64,000 bases of DNA. Origin: JAVBKU01 sp031553875 (GTDB taxonomy: Bacteria > Bacteroidota > Bacteroidia > Bacteroidales > Rikenellaceae). Below the pieces are notes generated by a model, which worked only from the letters and a program-made list of their open reading frames with translations, made no database searches and was not told the DNA's origin. Position 1 is the stretch's first letter. Each line of letters starts with the position of its first letter. The position numbers were made by a program, and so were the translations under genes. This document shows, piece by piece, positions 55,601 to 63,808 of this stretch. Where the stretch lies: NCBI GenBank assembly GCA_031553875.1, contig JAVBKU010000024.1, positions 9,679 to 73,678 of the forward strand, read 5' to 3'.

Positions 55601-55671
55601 TAGCTACCCCCGTGGCCTATGACCTTATAGTACGTAAGGGTAAGAAGGGCCAGGCTGCCGAAGCCAAGTAG
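52660..55671 (+). CDS. secDF: Protein translocase subunit SecDF (fused)
   Basis: 1003 aa, SecD and SecF in one chain, as is normal in Bacteroidetes. SecD half: NLGLDLRGGMNVMLEISVEDV, the P1 head domain, then DANVLIYERVKEEL (the charged membrane motif D4). SecF half: LNYGVDFSGGRTFVVRF, GPSVAHD, INDKVVIFDRIREY. About 12 transmembrane helices in two sets of six. It uses proton motive force to pull exported proteins through the membrane. Strong promoter and terminator; single gene. Confidence 0.97.
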   Translation: MQSKGAIRFLAIVLAVACAYQLSFTVVTQVVQSKAEKYAAGDPAKEQAYLDSIKSKPVYNLGFIKFTYKECKEKEINLGLDLRGGMNVMLEISVEDVVRALSNDSKDPMFNQALAQANADSKKSKEDYISLFVKAYEKLSDGGRLSYVFNTPELREVITPNSSNAEVEKVLRQQAESAIANSFNVLRNRIDRFGVTQPNIQRLENSGRILVELPGVKEPERVRKLLQGTASLEFWPTYDNQEIYPILIKANAVIKELGVAPVDTTATATAAPAASESVALLSQLDSTAIATPTDAANKAEIEAQFPLFAKLSPVADPEKELVGRGPVIGRAMAYDTAAVNSYMKIPQVKALLPRDIRLMWGVKAVDPGETIFELYAIKANTRDGKAPLDGGVVVEAREEYSQRGGAAEVSMVMNGTGARVWARLTADNVGKSIAIVLDGYVYSAPNVNQEITGGRSSISGNFTINEARDLANVLKSGKLPAPARIIQDTVVGPSLGQESIDAGFMSFALAFVLVLLYMIFFYSTAGMVANFALLTNLFFLLGVLVSFGAVLTLPGIAGIVLTMGMAVDANVLIYERVKEELRAGKGLSLSIADGFKNAYSAIIDSNVTSLITGVVLFFFGTGPVQGFATTLIIGILTSLFTSIFITRLVFVWMLGKGKNFRFATKITENFMQNTKFDFIGKRMYSYAISIILILASVISLSTRGLNYGVDFSGGRTFVVRFDRSVTANEVREALEEGFSKVGDDAASKSIEVKQYGDDNQMRIVTQYKYDDQGNDATAEVEGLLYTSLHSLFQKPLTLEEFSTTATNPFGIISSDKVGPSVAHDITVNSFIAVIFSLIAIGIYIIIRFKRWQWGAGSVVALAHDSFLTIGLFSLCYGLLPFNLEVNQSFIAAILTIIGFSINDKVVIFDRIREYTTLYPKRSVRDNINNAINSTLARTINTSGTTFVTLLAIFLFGGEVIRGFVFAMLFGIVMGTLSSIFLATPVAYDLIVRKGKKGQAAEAK

Positions 55672-55726
55672 TATTGAAGTAGACCCGCCGGAGGAGATCA
55701 GCTCCCCGGACCATATAGAAAAAGAG

Positions 55727-55765
55727 GCCATGCCGCGGAACGTCCCGCGGCATGGCTCGTTATTG
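55727..55765 (+). terminator. Terminator of secDF
   Basis: GCCATGCCGCGG and CCGCGGCATGGC form a perfect 12-bp stem with a 6-base loop, followed by TCGTTATTG. The T-run is modest. It lies 55 bases after the stop. Confidence 0.65.
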
Positions 55766-55833
55766 AAAGTATCTAAAGGAGCTGACTAAGAATAGTTAGT
55801 GCATTTTGTTTACTATAATTATCCAAATATATC

Positions 55834-55841
55834 TATATTTG
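55834..55841 (+). promoter_or_regulatory. -7 box of cdaA
   Basis: TATATTTG (TAnnTTTG) in AT-rich DNA. The nearest TTTTG upstream is 25 bases away, longer than the usual 19, so the -33 element is uncertain. The leader is about 75 bases. Confidence 0.5.
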
Positions 55842-55919
55842 TATAGCCCGGCGAAAAATGTTTTCTTTCCCATTTAACTTTTTCTCCTACGGCGATTCCA
55901 AACAAAAGCGCGAGAGCAT

Positions 55920-56696
55920 ATGATGGACTTCATAGACATCGGTATAATAGACGTCATCGACATATTCGTGGTGGCGGTGATAATGTACCAGCTGTACCGC
56001 CTCACAAGGGGCACCAACGCCATGAATATCGTATTCAGCATCGTGTTGCTGTATATATTGTGGGTGGTGGTGCAGGCCCTGAATATGGAGTTGTTGTCCA
56101 CCATTTTAGGGCAGATCATAGGTGTCGGGGTCATCGCGCTGATAGTGGTCTTCCAGCAGGAGATCCGCAGGTTCCTTATATTATTGGGTTCGCGTTATTC
56201 GAGGCGCGGCAACGTGATGTCGAAGATGTTCAACTCCAAGAAGTACAAGAACAGGCGTCTGGGGTGGATCGAATCGCTCGTTGCGGCGTGCGAGGCCATG
56301 GCGGCGGAGAATACGGGCGCGTTGGTGGTCATCACGCGCAACGTGCAGCTTATACCGGTCATAGAGTCGGGCGTGGTTATAGATGCGAGGATATCCGAGG
56401 CGCTGTTGAGGAATATATTCTTCCGTAATGCGCCTCTGCACGACGGCGCAGTAGTCATTTCCGACGACAGGATCAAGGCTGCGAAGTGTATATTGCCGCC
56501 GACCGAGAAGGTCCGCACGTTCGACTTCGGTACGCGCCATATGGCGGCCCTGGGCATCACCGAGATATCGGATGCCATAGCCGTGGTGGTATCCGAGGAG
56601 AGGGGGATGATATCCATAGCGATGAAGGGCCACATAAGGCAGGACGTAACACCGGCCCAGTTGCGCACGGCGCTCGTCAAGGGGCTGTTGAAGTAG
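55920..56696 (+). CDS. cdaA: Diadenylate cyclase (c-di-AMP synthase) CdaA
   Basis: 258 aa. Three transmembrane segments fill the first 90 residues, followed by a DAC domain. The catalytic motifs are HDGAVV (Asp175-Gly-Ala177) and TRHMAA (Arg206-His207-Met208). The second is RHR in most studied cyclases; here the third residue is Met. c-di-AMP controls potassium and osmotic balance and cell-wall stress in many bacteria. Start is the ATG at 55920 or the adjacent one at 55923. No CdaR gene follows, unlike Firmicutes. Confidence 0.92.
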   Translation: MMDFIDIGIIDVIDIFVVAVIMYQLYRLTRGTNAMNIVFSIVLLYILWVVVQALNMELLSTILGQIIGVGVIALIVVFQQEIRRFLILLGSRYSRRGNVMSKMFNSKKYKNRRLGWIESLVAACEAMAAENTGALVVITRNVQLIPVIESGVVIDARISEALLRNIFFRNAPLHDGAVVISDDRIKAAKCILPPTEKVRTFDFGTRHMAALGITEISDAIAVVVSEERGMISIAMKGHIRQDVTPAQLRTALVKGLLK

Positions 56697-56864
56697 TCCG
56701 GACCGACAATAAATAACAGGAGCTTAAATATATACAGGCCGACCGTGGCGGGAGGCCGCAAGTGAGGGTAGGTTGTGCAGGCGGCGGGGCCCGCAGTTAT
56801 TTCCGTTTCGAGGTAATATCGTGTAATGATAACTCGTTTTACAACCGTTAAACAATCTTTACTT

Positions 56865-58382
56865 ATGAGGAAGTTCCTGTTGCTCGCGGTTCTGTTGTGC
56901 GCGGTTTTATCCGTGCGCTCTTCCGAAATAGACAATATAGTAGCCCGCAAGCTCGCTCCCGCCACGCCCTCTGAGGTGTGCGGCGACGAGGTATTCGTGA
57001 GGCGCGTGCATATCACTCTCACGGGCCGACTGCCCAAGGCCTCCGATGCGGCCACCTTCCTTGCCGACAAGAGCGCCGACAAGAGGGCCAAACTCATCGA
57101 CCGCCTGTTAGACAGCGAGGAGTACGTCGACTATCAGGTGATGAAGTGGGGCGACCTGCTGCGTATCAAGAGCGAATTCCCCAGTAACCTCTGGCCCAAC
57201 CCCGCCAACGCATATAACCGCTGGTTGCGTGAGCAGTTGAGGGCCGACACCCCTTACGACAGGTTTGTGACAGACCTCCTGGTGTGCAGCGGCAGTAATT
57301 CGCGCGACCCGCAGGTCAACTTCTACCGTGGTTTCCAGAATCGTTCGCCCAAGTCCGTATACGATAACGTGGCGCTGCTGTTCATGGGTACGCGTAATGC
57401 TCCCGAGGGCGGCGAACACTTCTTTTCGCAGATAAAGTATAAGAATACCAGCGAGTGGAAGGACGAGATAGTCTATATCGACCCCCTCGCCATTCCCGAC
57501 GAGATAATCGGTCTGGCCTATTTTCCCGATGGCAAGTCGGTGAGGCTGCCACGCACCAAGGACGACGGCGGGTATGACCTGCGGGCCGTGTTTGCCAAGT
57601 GGCTGACCTCCGCCGAGAACCCCTATTTCGCGCGATGCATGGCCAACAGGCTGTGGTCGTGGGTGATGGGCAGAGGCATAATCCATGAGCCGGACAATAT
57701 CTGCCTGACCACCCCCGACGAGAATCCGCCGACCAACCCCGAACTGCTCAAGTATCTCGAGACGGAATTCCTCAAGGGCGGGTACAGTATCAAGGGCCTC
57801 TACCGCCTGATACTCAACTCCGACACCTATCAACGCTCATCGCTGCCCAACGCCTCAAATGCGAGCGACGTGACACTCTTCTCCCATTTTATCCCCGTGC
57901 GCCTTAATGCCGAGAGCCTTATCGACGCGTTCTGCGAGATCACGGGCGTGTATGACTACTATATGAGCCGTGTGCCTGAGCCGTATTCCTATTTCCCCGA
58001 CGACATGACCGCCATACGCATCGGCGACGGTACGGTCACGCTCTCACAGCTGGAGCTCTTCGGCCGCCCGTCGAGGGACGTGTCTTATGAGAATGACAGG
58101 AATAACGATGTGAGTTCCAGACAGATACTTTATCTGGTCAATTCCTCGCAACTCTATTCCAAGATCGCCGAGAGCCCAAGTATAGCGGAAATGCTCAAAA
58201 AACACCCATCTCTCGACAGCTACGCCACGCAGATATACCTCTCTATGCTCAGCCGTTATCCCTCTGCCGGAGAGTTGAAAGTGGCCAGGGAGTACCGCGC
58301 TTCGACGGGGGATGACCGTAAGACGGCTAACAACCTCGTGTGGGCATTGTTCAACAGCAAGGAGTTCCTTTTCAACCATTAG
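56865..58382 (+). CDS. Secreted DUF1549/DUF1553 protein
   Basis: 505 aa with a signal peptide (1-19). The N-terminal half matches DUF1549: RRVHITLTGRLPKASDAATF, DRLLDSEEYVDY. The C-terminal half matches DUF1553: WLTSAENPYFARCMANRLW, ENPPTNPELLKYLETEFL, LILNSDTYQRSS. These two domains occur together in large numbers in Planctomycetes, often with an N-terminal haem domain that is absent here (no CxxCH). Function is unknown. It leads a three-gene operon (14- and 9-base gaps). The ATG at 56865 starts the signal peptide; an in-frame start at 56826 adds 13 residues. Confidence 0.82.
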   Translation: MRKFLLLAVLLCAVLSVRSSEIDNIVARKLAPATPSEVCGDEVFVRRVHITLTGRLPKASDAATFLADKSADKRAKLIDRLLDSEEYVDYQVMKWGDLLRIKSEFPSNLWPNPANAYNRWLREQLRADTPYDRFVTDLLVCSGSNSRDPQVNFYRGFQNRSPKSVYDNVALLFMGTRNAPEGGEHFFSQIKYKNTSEWKDEIVYIDPLAIPDEIIGLAYFPDGKSVRLPRTKDDGGYDLRAVFAKWLTSAENPYFARCMANRLWSWVMGRGIIHEPDNICLTTPDENPPTNPELLKYLETEFLKGGYSIKGLYRLILNSDTYQRSSLPNASNASDVTLFSHFIPVRLNAESLIDAFCEITGVYDYYMSRVPEPYSYFPDDMTAIRIGDGTVTLSQLELFGRPSRDVSYENDRNNDVSSRQILYLVNSSQLYSKIAESPSIAEMLKKHPSLDSYATQIYLSMLSRYPSAGELKVAREYRASTGDDRKTANNLVWALFNSKEFLFNH

Positions 58383-58396
58383 AAAACAGATAGACC

Positions 58397-59728
58397 ATGG
58401 ATAGGCGTGAATTTCTTAAAATGGCGGGATTGGGCGCTCTGGGGCTCACCTTTTCGTCGTCTGTGCTCGAAGCTATAGCTAAGGCCGCCGAGAGCGCGTC
58501 GAAGACGGGCCTCGCGGCTCCGGCCCGCACGGTGATACTCATATATCTCGACGGGGGGCCGTCGCATACCGATATGTTCGACCCCAAGCCCAAAGCCGGC
58601 AGGGACGTTACCGGGCCGTACCGTACCCCCGCCCAAACCAACGTCGAGGGCATACAGATAGGGGAGAAACTGCCGCGTTTGGCCGCTATGGCCGACAAGT
58701 ACTCCATAATCAGGAGCATGACCCACGGCAGTGGTGCCCATGAGACGGCACATTACATGATGATCACGGGCGATATGACCAAGGGCGAGGTGGTGTATCC
58801 CACTTTCGGCTCGGTGATAGCCTATGAGTACCGCGACAAGTATAAGGGCGATATTCCCGCGTTTATCACCCTCACGCAGGCTTCGACCCGTTTCTCAGAG
58901 GCGGGATTCCTGGGGGCGCAGTATAAGTCGCTCGACACGGGCGGCGCGCCCGAGAGCGCTTTCTTCAGCGTAGAGGGCGTAGTGAGCAGGGGAGTGTCCG
59001 ACGACGAGCTAAAGGCCCGTAGGAGCCTGCTCTATTCGCTCGAAGCGCAGGGAAAGGCCATGCCCGAAACCAAAGATATAAACGAGATAGATCAGTTCCG
59101 CGATAAGACCTACAACCTGGTGCTGGGCCCCTCGCGAGAGGTATTCGACCTGAGCAAGGAACCCGACGAGGTGCGTGACCGCTACGGCCGTACCCGCTTC
59201 GGGCAGTCGTGTCTGGCGGCCCGGAGGCTTGCCGAGTACGGTGTGCCTGTGATAACAGTGAGGTTTACGGGCTGGGATACCCATAAGGAACATTTTGCCC
59301 GTATGGACGAGAGGCTCGACGAGCTTGATAAGGGCGTGTCGTCGCTTATATCCGATCTCGAACGACTGGGACTGCTGGATGAGACCGTCATACTCTGCGG
59401 CGGCGAATTCGGGCGTACCCCCCGCGTGATGTGGGAGCCGCCCTGGAATGGGGGTCGCGGCCACTGGGGCGATGCTTTCAGCTACCTTGTGGCCGGTGGC
59501 GGATTCAAGGGCGGCAAGGTGATCGGAGAAACTGATTTCCGTGGCGAAAAGGTGGTGTCGAGGCCCGTATACCCGTGCGACCTGATAGGTTCGGTCTATA
59601 CACTTATGGGTATAGATCCCTACGGCACGTTGCCACATCCCCGCCTGGGAGCGATACCCAAGCTCCCCTCGCTTGTCGACGGTAAGAAGAGCGGAGGAAT
59701 GCTCACCGAGATAATGAAAGTTAAATAA
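58397..59728 (+). CDS. DUF1501 protein, Tat-exported
   Basis: 443 aa. A twin-arginine signal (DRREFLKMAGLGALG) is followed by the DUF1501 domain: VILIYLDGGPSHTDMFDPKP, IRSMTHGSGAHETAHYMM, TRFGQSCLAARRLAEYGV, ICGGEFGRTPRV-type motif LCGGEFGRTPRV and GHWGDAFSYLVAGGG. The fold belongs to the alkaline phosphatase-like group. In Planctomycetes it is the constant partner of DUF1549/DUF1553 proteins, as here. Its reaction is not established. It ends 9 bases before the next gene. Confidence 0.85.
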   Translation: MDRREFLKMAGLGALGLTFSSSVLEAIAKAAESASKTGLAAPARTVILIYLDGGPSHTDMFDPKPKAGRDVTGPYRTPAQTNVEGIQIGEKLPRLAAMADKYSIIRSMTHGSGAHETAHYMMITGDMTKGEVVYPTFGSVIAYEYRDKYKGDIPAFITLTQASTRFSEAGFLGAQYKSLDTGGAPESAFFSVEGVVSRGVSDDELKARRSLLYSLEAQGKAMPETKDINEIDQFRDKTYNLVLGPSREVFDLSKEPDEVRDRYGRTRFGQSCLAARRLAEYGVPVITVRFTGWDTHKEHFARMDERLDELDKGVSSLISDLERLGLLDETVILCGGEFGRTPRVMWEPPWNGGRGHWGDAFSYLVAGGGFKGGKVIGETDFRGEKVVSRPVYPCDLIGSVYTLMGIDPYGTLPHPRLGAIPKLPSLVDGKKSGGMLTEIMKVK

Positions 59729-59737
59729 TCGCGAGCC

Positions 59738-61960
59738 ATGAGGATAATCAGGAGTTTACAGATATTGGCCCTGGCCCTGTTGCCCGTGGTGGCTATGGGG
59801 CAGAAGCTCAACGTGGGCTTCGTCTACCCGGCCGGAGGGCAGAAGGGGACGACGCTCGAAGTTACAGTGGGCGGGCAGAATCTTGCGCAGGTAACGGGTG
59901 TAGTGGTGAGCGGTGCGGGCGTTACGGGCGAGATAGTGAGCAACAGCGCACGCGATGCGAGCGGGAAGGCGAAGAAACCCCAGCGTAAAAATATCAGGGA
60001 GCAGGACAACCTGCAGATAGCCGACAGGGTGGTGGTACGGCTTACCATATCTCCCAAGGCAGAGATAGGCATCAGGGATTTCCGCCTCTCGACTCCCAGC
60101 GGTTATTCCAACCGCCTGTTTTTCGAGGTGGGGCAGTATCACGAGGTGTTAGAGTCGGCGGGTAATAACATCATATTCCGGCCCACGACCTATGATAAAA
60201 TTCCTGTGACATTCAATGGCCAGGTGTTGCCCGGCAAGAGGGATTACTTCCGTTTCACGGCCAAGAAGGACCAGATGATAGTGTGCGCCGTGAAGGCCCG
60301 CGAGATGGTGCCCTACCTGGCCGACGCCGTGCCGGGATGGTTCCAGGCGGTGCTCACGATGTACGACAGCCAGGGGAAAGAGGTGGCCTACAACGACGAC
60401 TACCACCTGTTGCCCGACCCGGTGATAATGTGCCGCATTCCGCATGACGGCGAATACACCCTCGAGATCAAGGACGCCATATATCGCGGCAGGGAGGACT
60501 TCGTATACCGTATAAATGTGGGCGAGATACCGTTTCTGACCTCCATATCGCCCCTCGGCGGCCCGGTGGGAGTGAAGACCAAGGTGAAAGTCTACGGGGT
60601 CAACCTCGCTTCCGACCAGCTAATCCTCAAACCCCAGAAAAACGATGCTGGCGGCAGGATGCAGGTGAGCGTCAAGGGCGTCGGCGGCTACATGTCCAAC
60701 CCCCTGCCGTTCGAGGTGAGCAAAGGGATAATCGAGACGTCGCATTACACCAAAAAGTCCGACACCCGGGAAACAGCCATGGAGGTGAAGCCCGGTATGG
60801 TGGTCAACGGGGCGATAAGCTTCCCGGGAAAGTCCGACTGGTACTATTTCGACATACAGGAGCGCGGCGAGGAGTGGCAGATAGGGATATCGGCCCGCAA
60901 GCTCGGTGCGCTGCTCGACTCGAGGATACAGGTCTACATGTCGAACGATAAGATAGCGGTCGAGAACGACGATATGCCCGACCAGTCGGAAGGACTCATG
61001 ATACACCATGCCGATGCGGGATTTGTGAAAAAGTTCCAGTTCAATAAGGGAAGAATGTATATGAAAGTCACCGACGTGCAGGGTAAGGGCGCGACGGAGG
61101 GTTATGACTATCGCCTATACGTGCAGCGGGCCACCCCCGACTACGAACTTCGTATCGAGCCGTCGAGCATATCCATTCCCAGCGGGGGTACGACGGCGTT
61201 CACCGTCTTCGCCATCCGCAAGTACGGCTTCAAGGACGACGTGACCGTGTCGATCGAAGGCCTGCCCGAAGGGTTCAAGGTGAGCCACAACGTGTTGCAG
61301 AAGGGCGATACCCGCCTGAGGATGACCGTGACCGCCCCCAAAAAGGCTGAGGAGAAGCCGTTAGACCTCAAGGTCATAGGCACGGCTACCAGCGATAACG
61401 GGGCCACGGTAAAGCGTACGGCCCTGCCCGCAGAGGAGATGACCCAGGCGTTTTACATACCGCACCTCATCCCCACCCAAAGCTTCAACGTCAACGTGTC
61501 GCCCGCACAGCCGTTCTCCATTACGGCCTACACAGATAACGGCAAACCGTTGCAATTGGAGCGCGATACGACCGTGGCCCTGCGTGTGAGGATCGAGCGC
61601 GAGCCGGGTTATGACCAGCCAATACAGCTCATGCTCTCCATTCCGCCGCAGGGGATAAGGATGACACCCGTTGCGGTTCCCGCCGGGGCTACCGAAGCCA
61701 CCGTGTATGTGGAGTGCCAGAAGTGGGCCCGCCCGATGACCGATGCCGTGCTGGTGATTTCCGGTACTGTGAGGGCGCAGAAGTCCAGGGGTAGGGTTCT
61801 GGGGGCGTTGGCCAACAGGGTAAATGCGGCTGTGCAGGCTTTCTCTCCCGCAATAGTAGCCAAAATCCCCGACTATACGCCGCAGCAGAAGGCCGAGCGC
61901 GAGGCGCAGCGGCAGAAACGACTGATGGAGCGTAAGATGATGATGGGGCAGACGCAGTAA
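59738..61960 (+). CDS. Large secreted protein with PPC domains
   Basis: 740 aa. Signal peptide (1-21, ends VAMG). An IPT/TIG-like beta domain (about 25-140) is followed by a pre-peptidase C-terminal (PPC) domain with DYFRFTAKKDQMIV, YDSQGKEVAYNDDY and DGEYTLEIKD, another beta domain (about 265-330), a second PPC-like domain (about 350-470, DWYYFDIQERG) and Ig-like segments. No protease motif is seen. Very similar proteins form the third gene of the DUF1549/DUF1501 set in Planctomycetes. The last 20 residues are basic and Met-rich. Probable binding partner in the periplasm; function not established. Confidence 0.8.
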   Translation: MRIIRSLQILALALLPVVAMGQKLNVGFVYPAGGQKGTTLEVTVGGQNLAQVTGVVVSGAGVTGEIVSNSARDASGKAKKPQRKNIREQDNLQIADRVVVRLTISPKAEIGIRDFRLSTPSGYSNRLFFEVGQYHEVLESAGNNIIFRPTTYDKIPVTFNGQVLPGKRDYFRFTAKKDQMIVCAVKAREMVPYLADAVPGWFQAVLTMYDSQGKEVAYNDDYHLLPDPVIMCRIPHDGEYTLEIKDAIYRGREDFVYRINVGEIPFLTSISPLGGPVGVKTKVKVYGVNLASDQLILKPQKNDAGGRMQVSVKGVGGYMSNPLPFEVSKGIIETSHYTKKSDTRETAMEVKPGMVVNGAISFPGKSDWYYFDIQERGEEWQIGISARKLGALLDSRIQVYMSNDKIAVENDDMPDQSEGLMIHHADAGFVKKFQFNKGRMYMKVTDVQGKGATEGYDYRLYVQRATPDYELRIEPSSISIPSGGTTAFTVFAIRKYGFKDDVTVSIEGLPEGFKVSHNVLQKGDTRLRMTVTAPKKAEEKPLDLKVIGTATSDNGATVKRTALPAEEMTQAFYIPHLIPTQSFNVNVSPAQPFSITAYTDNGKPLQLERDTTVALRVRIEREPGYDQPIQLMLSIPPQGIRMTPVAVPAGATEATVYVECQKWARPMTDAVLVISGTVRAQKSRGRVLGALANRVNAAVQAFSPAIVAKIPDYTPQQKAEREAQRQKRLMERKMMMGQTQ

Positions 61961-62053
61961 AGATTGGGATTCCGCGCAGAAGGAATAAATAATGGATTTA
62001 GAGGGATGGTTAACTTATTTCGGCCGCCACCACAAAAAAATATTCCCGAAAAA

Positions 62054-62083
62054 TTTGTTTGTTAAAAATTTTCTATACATTTG
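62054..62083 (+). promoter_or_regulatory. Promoter of the trp leader and trpB2
   Basis: TTTG (62054-62057), 18 bases, then TACATTTG (62076-62083, TAnnTTTG). Transcription would start near 62090, 4 to 7 bases past the box. It lies about 40 bases before the leader peptide ATG. Confidence 0.65.
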
Positions 62084-62127
62084 CACCATGAAGGTGGCCT
62101 GAAATGGTCGCCCATAACAAAGAGACT

Positions 62128-62193
62128 ATGAACAGCGTGAAGAACATGAACAAGGGTTGGTGGCGCACAATGATTACTCTAAGTAAACATTGA
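62128..62193 (+). CDS. trpL: Tryptophan leader peptide (attenuator)
   Basis: 21-residue ORF between the promoter at 62054 and a strong terminator at 62213. Residues 11-12 are adjacent Trp codons (62158-62163) within GWWR; the peptide also has several Asn, Lys and Met. It ends 20 bases before the terminator stem. It is too short for a normal gene and starts after a plausible promoter, so it fits a tryptophan sensor: ribosome stalling at the Trp codons when charged tRNA(Trp) is low would affect the folding of the following RNA. Experimental support is lacking. Confidence 0.78.
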   Translation: MNSVKNMNKGWWRTMITLSKH

Positions 62194-62212
62194 GCATAGC
62201 TGTATCTATATA

Positions 62213-62252
62213 GGGGGGCTTGTTGTTTACTTCAACAAGCCCTCTTTTTTTG
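62213..62252 (+). terminator. Attenuator terminator before trpB2
   Basis: GGGCTTGTTG and CAACAAGCCC form a perfect 10-bp stem with loop TTTACTT, followed by TCTTTTTTTG. It lies between the Trp leader peptide and the trpB2 ATG. I did not find an unambiguous antiterminator by eye. Confidence 0.8.
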
Positions 62253-62305
62253 TGCCTTTTAGAATTTGTCCAATCAATTTAAATCCCAATTATACATTAA
62301 GCGTT

Positions 62306-63679
62306 ATGAACAAGACCAAGAAATTCATTCTCACAGACAAACAACTGCCTACCAAATGGTATAACGTGCAGGCCGACATGAAAAACAAGCCTCTGCCTGC
62401 GCTCAATCCCGGCACCAAGAAGCCGGTCACCGTGGAGGAGCTGTCTGTGATCTTCGCCGAAGAACTGGCGAAACAGGAGCTGACAACAGAAAGGTTTATC
62501 GAGATTCCTGAGGAGGTGCAGGATGTTTACCGCATCTGGAGGTCGACGCCTCTGGTCAGGGCCTACCAGCTCGAAAAGGCGCTGGATACCGACTGTAAGA
62601 TCTATTTCAAGAACGAAAGTACCAGCCCGGCCGGGTCGCACAAGCCCAACACAGCCATCCCCCAGGCCTATTACAACGCCAAGCAGGGTGTGAAGCACAT
62701 CACCACCGAGACGGGCGGCGGACAGTGGGGTACTGCGATGGCCTTCGCCTGCCAGTATTTCGATATCGACTTGAAGGTATTCATGGTGAAAGTGAGCTAC
62801 AACCAGAAACCCTACCGCAAACTGATGATGAACACATGGGGCGCGGACGTGATCCCCTCACCCAGCCAGATCACACAGGCGGGCCGCGATGCCCTGCTCA
62901 AGGACCCGGATTGCTCAGGCAGCCTCGGGCTGGCTATCTCGGAAGCCGTGGAATTAGCGGTGAAGGATCCCGAGGGAGCTACTAAGTACACCCTCGGCAG
63001 CGTACTCAACCACGTGCTGATACACCAGAGCATCATCGGCGAGGAGGCTATGCTCCAGATGGAGATGGCGGGCGATATGCCCGACGTGGTGATCGGTTGC
63101 TTCGGCGGCGGATCCAACTTCGCCGGTATCGGACTACCGTTCCTTAGGAAGAATCTCACCGAGGGAGCCAAGATGAGGATCGTGGCCGTAGAGCCCGCCT
63201 CTTGTCCCAAGCTCACACGAGGTGTATTCCATTACGACTTCGGAGATACAGCCGGGTTTACGCCCCTGTTGCCGATGTACACCCTGGGCCATAACTTCCA
63301 GCCGGCCGATATACATGCGGGGGGCCTTCGCTATCACGGAGCGGGTACCATCGTGAGCCAGTTGCTCAAGGATGACCTTATCGAGGCTATGGCGATACCC
63401 CAGCTCGAAACTTTCGCCGCGGGTATCATCTTCGCCAACACCGAGGGTATAATTCCCGCGCCCGAGTCGACCCATGCCATCGCCGCCACTATCAGGGAGG
63501 TGCAGAAGGCCAAGGAAGAGGGCAAGAAGAAGACCATCCTCTTCAACCTCTCGGGTCACGGTATGATCGACCTGTACGCCTACGAGCAGTACTTCGCCGG
63601 TAACCTTACCAACTACGACCTCAGCGACAAGGTGATAAAGAAGACCGTGGACGAACTAGGTAAGATCATAGGAATGTAA
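62306..63679 (+). CDS. trpB2: Tryptophan synthase beta-like protein TrpB2
   Basis: 457 aa. This is the longer TrpB2 form, which often acts without an alpha subunit. PLP-binding lysine is K113 in GSHKPNTA; the phosphate loop is CFGGGSNFAGIG. It joins indole with serine. No trpA or other trp gene is adjacent, so it probably salvages indole. Start is the ATG at 62306 (MNKTKKFIL); an in-frame GTG at 62252 lies in the terminator T-run. It is controlled by the Trp leader attenuator. Confidence 0.92.
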   Translation: MNKTKKFILTDKQLPTKWYNVQADMKNKPLPALNPGTKKPVTVEELSVIFAEELAKQELTTERFIEIPEEVQDVYRIWRSTPLVRAYQLEKALDTDCKIYFKNESTSPAGSHKPNTAIPQAYYNAKQGVKHITTETGGGQWGTAMAFACQYFDIDLKVFMVKVSYNQKPYRKLMMNTWGADVIPSPSQITQAGRDALLKDPDCSGSLGLAISEAVELAVKDPEGATKYTLGSVLNHVLIHQSIIGEEAMLQMEMAGDMPDVVIGCFGGGSNFAGIGLPFLRKNLTEGAKMRIVAVEPASCPKLTRGVFHYDFGDTAGFTPLLPMYTLGHNFQPADIHAGGLRYHGAGTIVSQLLKDDLIEAMAIPQLETFAAGIIFANTEGIIPAPESTHAIAATIREVQKAKEEGKKKTILFNLSGHGMIDLYAYEQYFAGNLTNYDLSDKVIKKTVDELGKIIGM

Positions 63680-63716
63680 TATGCACCATGTGCGGGCTTT
63701 TATCCGCATATATAAT

Positions 63717-63755
63717 AATAGGAATCGGGGCCATATGGCCCCGATTCCTATTTTA
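63717..63755 (+). terminator. Terminator of trpB2, perfect palindrome
   Basis: TAGGAATCGGGGCC and GGCCCCGATTCCTA (63719-63750) are perfect inverses around ATAT, with TTTT after. It may also end transcription from the right. Confidence 0.85.
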
Positions 63756-63808
63756 TGCGTTCGAGAAGTTCTTGCTGGACATGTATCGTGGTCTGCCGAT
63801 ATCATTAA

